Source: CAWVWF01 sp963933885 (GTDB lineage Bacteria > Bacteroidota > Bacteroidia > Flavobacteriales_C > GCA-002722245). Taken from it: DNA of 10,996 bases. The notes beneath the pieces were generated by a model. That model worked only from the letters and a program-made list of their open reading frames with translations, did not search any database and was not told the origin of the DNA. Position numbers and translations under genes: made by a program. The stretch spans positions 1-10,996 of the forward strand of contig CAWVWF010000116.1 of assembly GCA_963933885.1 (NCBI GenBank). The letters run 5' to 3'. Numbering within the stretch: the stretch's first letter is position 1; every line of letters starts with the position of its first letter. Of this stretch, positions 5,554-10,996 are shown in pieces.

Positions 5554-7461
5554 ATGAAACTAAATCTTCAAAAAAGGACTTTTCTAGTATTTGGAATTGT
5601 TATAATCCTTTCAGCCTTAATGGCATTTACTGGATTTTATACTATAAAAGTAACCTCAGATTATAATGAATATTCAAATTCTTTTTCTCTACTACAAAAG
5701 CATTTATTGCAGGCACGGAGGAATGAAAAAGATTTTATTTCTAGAGATTCAAAAGATGAAGATGTATTAACGGGGAATAAGGAAAGTAAATATTATAGAA
5801 AAAATTCAGAACAAATTAAGGCTTCTATAATTTTATTAAATGAACTAAAGTCTGGAGATATTGCTGAAGAGTTCAATCATATAGATTCAATTTCAGTTGT
5901 GATTAAAGGATTTGAAGAGTATCAAATTAAGATGGATACTCTTTTCAAATTATATAAAATTAAAGGTTTTGTTAATGTTGGATTAGAAGGGACATTGAGA
6001 GCTGCTATTACTAAAGTCGAAAAGTTTGACTTGGAATATAATCAGGCTGATTTGTTGACTTTAAGAAGAAATGAGAAAGATTTCTTTTTGAGATTGAATA
6101 AGAAGTACCTTACAAAATTTGATGACAATCTGGAGAAGTTTAAGAGTAATCTGGAAGTTATGAAAACGGCTGATGTAAGTGAGGTAAGTGATTCAATTAA
6201 TCAAATTGTTACAATTAAAGTTGATAGAATAATACCACTATTAGATACTTATCAAGCGGCTTTTCACAAAACAGTAGCTGTTAGTGAGAAAATTGGTTTA
6301 ACTCATAAACTTGGTTTAAAAGGAAAAGTAGGGGATATAGTCCATAATATTGAAGATGAGTTTAAGACCTTATTCAAATCTGTAAAAACTAAAACTGAAA
6401 ATAAAAATGCTCAATTAATTTTATCATTTTGGGTGATGTTTGGGATTGGAATTTTAGTGGCAATACTACTAGCTATTAGTTTTAGTAAAAGACTACTTGA
6501 ATCGATTACTAAAATTAAAACTTCAATGAATGCCCTTTCGAGTGGTGAATATCCAGAAGATGTTACTATTAAGACAGGAGATGAATTAGAGGAAGTAGGA
6601 GATAATTTAAATGAATTAAGAGATCGAATTAGTACTGCAGCTGAATTCTCTAAGGAAATTGGATCAGGAAATTTAGAAATCGATTATGATGATAAATTCT
6701 CTAACGATGTTTTAGCGAAAGCCATAATAGACATGCGTGAAAAATTAAAAATAAACGCTGTTGAAGAAAGGACTAGGGCTTGGCATACTGAAGGAATTGC
6801 TAAGTTTGGAGGAATACTCCAAGAAGAGAAAGAAGATTTAAATGAATTAAGTAAAATTTTAGTGTCTAATCTGGTTAATTACTTAGATGCAAATCAAGCT
6901 GGAGTATTTGTAATTAATGATGAAGACCCAAAAGATCTATTTTTACAGCTTTCTGGTGCTTACGCTTACGATAGAGATAAGCATATAGATATGAAGGTTT
7001 ATAAGGGGGAAGGATTGATAGGTCAATGTTGGATGGAGAAGAAGCGTATTTTCTTAACGGATGTACCTGATTCTTATATAAACATCACTTCAGGTTTAGG
7101 AGAAGCATCGCCAAATTGTATTGTAATTATTCCACTTCCTTATAATGATGATATTCTTGGAGTGTTAGAAATGGCATCATTTAAGAAGTTTACTGAAGCA
7201 GAACTTGCATTCTTAGAGGAATTAGCTAATACAATTGCTGCTACATTATCGGGTGTAAAGATTGCCTCAAGAACTAATTTCCTTTTGGAAGAGTCTAAAA
7301 TGATGCAAGAAAACCTACAAGCTCAAGAGGAAGAAATGAGACAAAATATGGAAGAGATGCAAGCAACTCAAGATATGATGGATTCAAAAGAAAATGAGTC
7401 TAACAATAAGATTAAAGAATTAGAAAAACAATTAAGAGCACTTAATCAAAGTAACGATTAA
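5554..7461 (+). CDS. Membrane sensor with HBM-like, HAMP and GAF domains, no output domain
   Basis: The 635-residue protein has a first membrane helix (about 10-31), a long helical extracytoplasmic region (32-286), a second membrane helix (about 287-310), a HAMP region (about 311-362, perhaps with a second HAMP-like unit to 405), a GAF domain (about 425-568) and a charged C-terminal coiled coil (about 572-632). RRNEKDF occurs twice, at 55-61 and 171-177, once per half of the outer region; this matches the R-x-x-E-K-D-F/Y motif of helical bimodular (HBM) sensor domains that bind small ligands. No histidine kinase, GGDEF, phosphatase or chemotaxis signalling domain follows. The Gln/Glu/Met-rich tail (QAQEEEMRQNMEEMQATQ) resembles linkers in larger Bacteroidota PAS/GAF sensors. 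It must signal through a partner, or be the remnant of a longer sensor. No frameshift is evident. It overlaps the aquaporin gene by 4 bases, tail to tail. Confidence 0.8.
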   Translation: MKLNLQKRTFLVFGIVIILSALMAFTGFYTIKVTSDYNEYSNSFSLLQKHLLQARRNEKDFISRDSKDEDVLTGNKESKYYRKNSEQIKASIILLNELKSGDIAEEFNHIDSISVVIKGFEEYQIKMDTLFKLYKIKGFVNVGLEGTLRAAITKVEKFDLEYNQADLLTLRRNEKDFFLRLNKKYLTKFDDNLEKFKSNLEVMKTADVSEVSDSINQIVTIKVDRIIPLLDTYQAAFHKTVAVSEKIGLTHKLGLKGKVGDIVHNIEDEFKTLFKSVKTKTENKNAQLILSFWVMFGIGILVAILLAISFSKRLLESITKIKTSMNALSSGEYPEDVTIKTGDELEEVGDNLNELRDRISTAAEFSKEIGSGNLEIDYDDKFSNDVLAKAIIDMREKLKINAVEERTRAWHTEGIAKFGGILQEEKEDLNELSKILVSNLVNYLDANQAGVFVINDEDPKDLFLQLSGAYAYDRDKHIDMKVYKGEGLIGQCWMEKKRIFLTDVPDSYINITSGLGEASPNCIVIIPLPYNDDILGVLEMASFKKFTEAELAFLEELANTIAATLSGVKIASRTNFLLEESKMMQENLQAQEEEMRQNMEEMQATQDMMDSKENESNNKIKELEKQLRALNQSND

Positions 7462-8222
7462 TCTTTAATAAATGGACGAGTAGCTACAGCTGCAATCCCT
7501 GCACCTAATACAGGAGCGAAAATATAAACTGTGAAAGCACTATACCAAGGCTGGGGGAACGATGAGTTTTCCCAGCCTTTTATGTATGCAAACAATCGTG
7601 GTCCGAAATCTCTCGCTGGGTTAAAACCAGCTTGTGTATATGGAGCTATCCAAATAATAAGAAGCGCTAATCCAAAACCAATTACTAAAGGAGAAAGATG
7701 TTTTTTACTAAAGATTGGAAGAATTGCAATTTGTATTATTACAAACAACAAAAATGTTCCTACCATTTCATACATGAAAGCTTGTAAATGAGTTATTGAA
7801 ATTGTTTTTTCAAAACCAGGATTTGGGAAGAATTCACCAAATATTTGAGCACTAAACCTGGCTTCTGAAGTGTTTCTAATGATTTGTTTCGATTGCTCAA
7901 AAGCTATTATATCATTTTCAAAAATTAGGTAAACCAATAATCCACCCGTTATTCCTCCAAGAAGTTGAAAAAAGCTATAAAAAGTAAGTTGTTTCAATGT
8001 TATCTTTTTGTGAACAAAAAAAGCAAAACTTACGGCAGGATTAAGATGTGAATTACTAAACCAAGAAGTGCTATAGATAGCTATAGCAACTCCTATTCCC
8101 CATATTGATGCAACTTGCCACAATGTTAAGGAATTGTAAAGAACTGCAACTGCAACAGAACCACAACCAACCAATACTAGAATTAGTGTACCTAAAAACT
8201 CCCCTATAACTTCCTTTTTCAT
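7458..8222 (-). CDS. Aquaglyceroporin (MIP family, GlpF-like)
   Basis: This 254-residue inner membrane channel passes water and small neutral solutes, probably glycerol. Both pore signatures are present: HLNPAV (59-64) and FNPARDFGPRL (200-210). R204 is the selectivity-filter Arg, and D205 after NPAR is the residue typical of glycerol facilitators rather than strict water channels. W41 lies 20 residues before the first NPA, exactly as the filter Trp of E. coli GlpF. The filter Phe of GlpF three residues before the second NPA is Ala here (A198), so the pore may differ. Six hydrophobic segments are visible, with a longer extracytoplasmic loop (about 103-142). No glycerol kinase or dehydrogenase gene is nearby. 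The ATG at 8222 is 28 bases from the divergent response-regulator start. The stop overlaps that of the sensor gene. Confidence 0.9.
   Translation of the reverse strand: MKKEVIGEFLGTLILVLVGCGSVAVAVLYNSLTLWQVASIWGIGVAIAIYSTSWFSNSHLNPAVSFAFFVHKKITLKQLTFYSFFQLLGGITGGLLVYLIFENDIIAFEQSKQIIRNTSEARFSAQIFGEFFPNPGFEKTISITHLQAFMYEMVGTFLLFVIIQIAILPIFSKKHLSPLVIGFGLALLIIWIAPYTQAGFNPARDFGPRLFAYIKGWENSSFPQPWYSAFTVYIFAPVLGAGIAAVATRPFIKD
7547..7581 (+). terminator. Possible terminator hairpin of the sensor gene, inside the antisense aquaporin gene
   Basis: AAGGCTGGGGGAAC (7547-7560) pairs with GTTTTCCCAGCCTT (7566-7579) as a 14-base-pair stem with two G-U wobbles and a five-base loop, ending in four T residues (7578-7581). 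In the minus-strand transcript the wobbles become A-C mismatches, so the fold is stronger in the plus-strand transcript. It lies 85 bases after the sensor stop codon. The T-run is short, and the region also codes the GW...PW segment of the channel. Confidence 0.45.
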
Positions 8223-8250
8223 TAACTTTCTATTCTAATTAGTTTTCAAT

Positions 8251-8934
8251 ATGGAAAAGGCAAAGATACTGATTGTAGACGATGAACCGGATATTTTAGA
8301 GTTTGTTGGTTATAATCTTGAAAATGAAGGGTATATCGTTGAAAAAGCAAGTAATGGAAAAGTTGCATTGGATTTAAATAGATCTTTTAAGCCTGATTTA
8401 ATTATTTTAGATGTTATGATGCCTGAGTTGGACGGTATTGAAACTTGTTACCAGATAAAACAAGATACATCTATTAATGACCCGAAAATTATTTTTTTAA
8501 CGGCTAGGGCTGAAGATTATTCTGAAATTTCGGGATTAGAAGCTGGAGCAGATGATTATATAAATAAGCCTGTTCGGCCAAGAGTTTTAATTTCGAGAAT
8601 TAAAGCTATACTAAGAAGAAATACTTCAAAAAAGAATATTAAAGAGGTAAATGCTGTTGCTGGGTTCTCTTTAGATAAGGATCGATATTTAGTAATAAAA
8701 GAAGGAGAGAAGTTTGTTTTACCTAGAAAGGAAATGGAACTCTTTAGTTTGTTGTTTTCATCGCCAGGTAAAGTTTTTGAACGAGGAATTATTATGAATA
8801 AAGTTTGGGGAACAGATGTTATTGTAGGTGATCGTACAATAGATGTGCATATTAGAAAATTACGTGAAAAATTTGGAGACACTTACTTTAAAACAGTAAA
8901 AGGTGTTGGTTATAAGTTTGAAGTAGAGGAATAG
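8251..8934 (+). CDS. PhoB/OmpR-family response regulator
   Basis: The 227-residue protein has an N-terminal receiver domain (about 5-120) and a C-terminal winged-helix DNA-binding domain (about 135-225). The receiver has all key residues: acidic pocket D10/D11, phospho-acceptor D54 (LDVMMPELDG), T84 and K106 (NKPVRP). The winged helix shows LPRKEMELF and the recognition-helix region DRTIDVHIRKLREKFG followed by TVKGVGYKF, typical of the OmpR/PhoB class, which binds 11-base direct repeats as dimers. The kinase gene begins one base after the stop, so the two form an operon. The ATG at 8251 begins the usual MEKAKILIVDDEPD terminus. By family it could be called PhoB-like, but many Bacteroidota regulators of this type answer other signals. 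The nearby phosphate genes make phosphate plausible, not proven. Confidence 0.93.
   Translation: MEKAKILIVDDEPDILEFVGYNLENEGYIVEKASNGKVALDLNRSFKPDLIILDVMMPELDGIETCYQIKQDTSINDPKIIFLTARAEDYSEISGLEAGADDYINKPVRPRVLISRIKAILRRNTSKKNIKEVNAVAGFSLDKDRYLVIKEGEKFVLPRKEMELFSLLFSSPGKVFERGIIMNKVWGTDVIVGDRTIDVHIRKLREKFGDTYFKTVKGVGYKFEVEE
8261..8268 (-). promoter_or_regulatory. Candidate -7 element for the aquaporin gene, inside the regulator gene
   Basis: The minus strand reads TATCTTTG, a full match to TAnnTTTG, 38 bases upstream of the aquaporin ATG and within codons 4-6 of the response regulator. No TTG is found at the usual distance upstream, so it may be chance. The 28-base gap between the divergent starts leaves little room for two promoters. 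Confidence 0.3.
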
Positions 8935-8935
8935 A

Positions 8936-9955
8936 ATGTTTAAAAAACCAATATATATAACTATTATAATTAGTGGCGTTAGCGGGCTGCTTTGTTTTTT
9001 CGTTGCGTTTATTTTTTCTAGAGCTCAACCTTTTCACGCTTTAATTAGCGGACTTGCAGTTACGGGGATTATGTTCCTATTAACTCAACTTATTATTGAG
9101 AAGTTTCTGTACCACAGAATGAAAGTCCTTTTTGATAAAGTATTAAATATTACATATGAGCACAAGGTTCTTCGTTTAATGGAAGATCCATTTGAAATAA
9201 TTAATGAACGCGTTGATAGATACTTACTTCAAAAAGTTGAAGAAGAAGAGTTTATTGCCGACCAACAAAATTTTAGAAGAGAGTATATCGGGAATATTTC
9301 ACACGAATTAAAAACCCCGATTTTCACGATTCAGGGCTACGTTTTAACTTTATTAGATGGTGGGTTGGAAGATGAAAGAATTAATAGAAATTACCTAGAA
9401 AGAGCTGATAGAAGTATAGAAAGGATAATTGGTTTACTTGATGATTTGGATTTAATTACACGTTTGGACTCAGGAGAGTTCCCGTTGGACTATGAAATGT
9501 TTGATATGGTTATGCTGTGTCAGGAAGTTTTTGATTCCTTGGAATTAAAAGCAAAATCAAAAGGTATTTCATTGAACTTTGCAGGAACAAGAAAATCTCA
9601 AATTTTTGTTGACGCTGATAAAGCAAGAATATTTCAGGTAATGACGAATTTGATTGTTAATGCAATTAAATACGGAAAGGCTAATGGAAAAGTGACGATC
9701 GATTTGGATGAGATAAGTGAAGATTATGTTTTGATTGAAATAATAGACGATGGTATTGGAATTGCTGAAGAAAATCTAATAAGAATTTTTGAGCGTTTTT
9801 ATCGTGTTGATAGAAGTGGAGGTAGGAAATTGGGTGGTTCTGGTTTAGGACTTTCAATTGTTAAGCATATCGTTGAGGCACATGGTCAAACTCTTAATGT
9901 TACAAGTGATGTGGATAATGGATCTGCTTTCTCATTCACTTTAAAACTCGCTTAA
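8936..9955 (+). CDS. PhoR-type sensor histidine kinase without a recognisable sensor domain
   Basis: This 339-residue inner membrane kinase should phosphorylate the regulator encoded just upstream. Two membrane helices (about 7-28 and 37-55) are joined by only about eight residues. A charged helical linker of about 60 residues leads to the phosphorylation helix, with H123 in NISHELKTP. The ATP-binding domain is complete: N-box NLIVNAIKYG (238-247), G1 DDGIGI (271-276), F-box FERFYR (285-290) and G2 GGSGLGLSI (300-308). No PAS, GAF or extracytoplasmic domain is present, so it resembles intramembrane-sensing kinases that respond to membrane partners. E. coli PhoR also lacks a large outer domain but has a PAS domain, which is absent here. 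The ATG follows the regulator stop by one base. The gene meets the glycosyltransferase gene convergently with six bases between and no terminator. Confidence 0.92.
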   Translation: MFKKPIYITIIISGVSGLLCFFVAFIFSRAQPFHALISGLAVTGIMFLLTQLIIEKFLYHRMKVLFDKVLNITYEHKVLRLMEDPFEIINERVDRYLLQKVEEEEFIADQQNFRREYIGNISHELKTPIFTIQGYVLTLLDGGLEDERINRNYLERADRSIERIIGLLDDLDLITRLDSGEFPLDYEMFDMVMLCQEVFDSLELKAKSKGISLNFAGTRKSQIFVDADKARIFQVMTNLIVNAIKYGKANGKVTIDLDEISEDYVLIEIIDDGIGIAEENLIRIFERFYRVDRSGGRKLGGSGLGLSIVKHIVEAHGQTLNVTSDVDNGSAFSFTLKLA

Positions 9956-9961
9956 GTTCTT

Positions 9962-10996
9962 TTATATTGTACTAAGGTTTTCAAATACATCTAATTGATT
10001 TTTGAAATGATCTTTTGGAAATTGGAAATTATTGATGGGTATTTTACTCCAACTAAATTCATTTTCTGTACTGTAGTTTGCCCAGCCTTCTTTGTGGTAA
10101 TATTTAGCTAAATATTCTTGCTCTGTTTGTCCTTTTGTAGGAATGAAAAAAGGTATCGCATCAGTATATAAGAGATCCATTACAGTTGTATATCCTGGAC
10201 GTGTAATTATTAAAGATGATTGATTAATCAAGCTGTAGAAGTCTTTGTCGGATAGTTGAGGAAACACGTCAATAAAATTACTTGTAAAACCTTCATAGAA
10301 TAATTTAGGACTAATAACACCTACTTTATTGTATTTGCTAACTGGAAGAGTTTTTAATAGTTCCTTTTCAAATATTGATCGTTTCGGTTCTGGACCTGAA
10401 ATCATAATTAAACAATCGTATTCCTTTTCGTTAGACGATTCTTGGTTCCAAAATCTAGATAATGGACCTATGAACTTAGTGTTAAAACTAGTTTTACTTT
10501 CCGTTAAGGCACCAGTTAGATTGATCTTCCCTTTCACATCGGGGATCCAACAATCATCAAACTTTTTGATGAAATAATGATTAATTGAATTTATTAATTT
10601 TTGAAATACAGGCGCTTGGATGTTTAGCTGGTGTGTTATGAAATAAGACTTGCAAAGTTTTGTATGTACACCATATCTATTGTCAGATATAACCACATCT
10701 ATAACATGTTTCTTTACTAGTATTTCAGTTTCACGATGCTCTTTCCTTATTCCCGATATTATTTTCGGCAACTGCAAAAACATATCAATGGCCAAGTTTT
10801 TTGGATTATACTTTATATTATAACCAGAAATCTCTTCGGTTATTAAGTTAGGGAATCTCTGTTTTAAGAATTTTAAACAAGTTCCATCTGCAGCAATAAT
10901 AACTTCGTTTTCTTTTTGAATTAAAAACTCAATTAAAGGAATGATCCTAGTTGTATGACCTAATCCCCAATTAAGAGGACTAGTTAATATTTTTTT
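9962..10996 (-). CDS. GT-B glycosyltransferase, MurG/GT28-like (5' end just outside window)
   Basis: The frame stays open from the stop at 9962-9964 to the window edge, giving 344 residues, probably lacking only a few N-terminal residues. The first visible segment contains SPLNWGLGHTTRIIPLI, the N-terminal nucleotide-sugar transferase loop with its G-x-G-H motif (H14 here). Later come ISDNRYG (103-109), ISGPEPKR (199-206) and RPGYTT with GQTEQEYLA (266-297), typical of the C-terminal donor-binding domain of GT28-type enzymes. Similar Bacteroidota proteins are annotated as MurG-like or UDP-GlcNAc transferases, but lack of a MurG-type membrane-acceptor pattern makes a role in glycolipid or surface glycan synthesis more likely than lipid II. 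Donor and acceptor are unknown. The TTG codon at 10795 (residue 68) is internal, since the family's N-terminal fold lies upstream of it. Confidence 0.88.
   Translation of the reverse strand, partial: KKILTSPLNWGLGHTTRIIPLIEFLIQKENEVIIAADGTCLKFLKQRFPNLITEEISGYNIKYNPKNLAIDMFLQLPKIISGIRKEHRETEILVKKHVIDVVISDNRYGVHTKLCKSYFITHQLNIQAPVFQKLINSINHYFIKKFDDCWIPDVKGKINLTGALTESKTSFNTKFIGPLSRFWNQESSNEKEYDCLIMISGPEPKRSIFEKELLKTLPVSKYNKVGVISPKLFYEGFTSNFIDVFPQLSDKDFYSLINQSSLIITRPGYTTVMDLLYTDAIPFFIPTKGQTEQEYLAKYYHKEGWANYSTENEFSWSKIPINNFQFPKDHFKNQLDVFENLSTI

Noticed and set aside
7531..7791. Plus-strand open frame of 86 codons
   Set aside because: Antisense to the aquaporin gene, low-complexity translation, no family resemblance.
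8240..8247. TAGTTTTC as a -7 element for the response regulator
   Set aside because: It misses the final G of the consensus and has no TTG at the right distance; likely chance in AT-rich DNA.
8556..8882. Minus-strand open frame of 108 codons
   Set aside because: Antisense shadow of the response regulator, whose motifs account for the region.
10329..10577. Plus-strand open frame of 82 codons
   Set aside because: Antisense to the glycosyltransferase gene, no supporting features.
1..10996. CRISPR array, tRNA, rRNA, insertion sequence or prophage remnant
   Set aside because: No regularly spaced repeats, cloverleaf-like segments, transposase or integrase genes were seen; intergenic gaps are all under 175 bases.

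Overview
The window is AT-rich, densely packed chromosomal DNA that looks like Bacteroidota, most likely Flavobacteriales. The supporting signs are the protein families present (a RodA with Bacteroidota-type loops, a LuxE-like acyl-protein synthetase, a porin O/P-type phosphate porin, a lipoprotein with a flavobacterial surface-export signal), a TTG/TAnnTTTG promoter of the kind used by the Bacteroidota primary sigma factor, and weak ribosome binding sites. There are ten protein genes, two of them cut by the window edges. No RNA genes, insertion sequences or CRISPR arrays were seen, and no stretch over 300 bases lacks a gene.

Layout. 1-810 is the 3' part of rodA (cell elongation). 826-1794 (minus) is an orphan LuxE-like adenylate-forming enzyme, head to head with a surface lipoprotein gene (1809-2276); only 14 bases separate the start codons. 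A strong bidirectional terminator at 2291-2330 closes that gene and the convergent Na+/phosphate cotransporter gene (2349-4049, minus). The cotransporter is divergent from a phosphate-porin-like outer membrane channel (true start 4222, end 5403). The 172-base region between them holds the best regulatory signals in the window: a promoter for the transporter, an abutting 18-base direct repeat with PhoB-box geometry, and an inverted repeat on the porin side. After the porin come a clear terminator, a short GC-rich palindromic patch, and a large membrane sensor (HBM-like, HAMP, GAF, coiled coil) with no output domain (5554-7461). It meets an aquaglyceroporin gene (7458-8222, minus) tail to tail with a 4-base overlap. 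Head to head with that gene is a PhoB/OmpR-family response regulator gene (8251-8934), followed after one base by its histidine kinase gene (8936-9955). The window ends in a minus-strand GT-B glycosyltransferase (9962-10996), cut just short of its start.

How the genes may work together. The transporter/porin pair would form an outer-plus-inner-membrane phosphate uptake route. The two-component pair 4 kb away is of the PhoB/PhoR type, and the candidate operator has the geometry such regulators bind, so a small phosphate-response locus is a reasonable hypothesis. RodA, the glycosyltransferase, the lipoprotein and the aquaporin are all envelope-related but show no clear shared pathway. I see no strong evidence for a wholly new biological system. 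The most useful leads are the candidate operator, the output-less sensor, the orphan LuxE-like gene and the hairpin hidden in the aquaporin gene.
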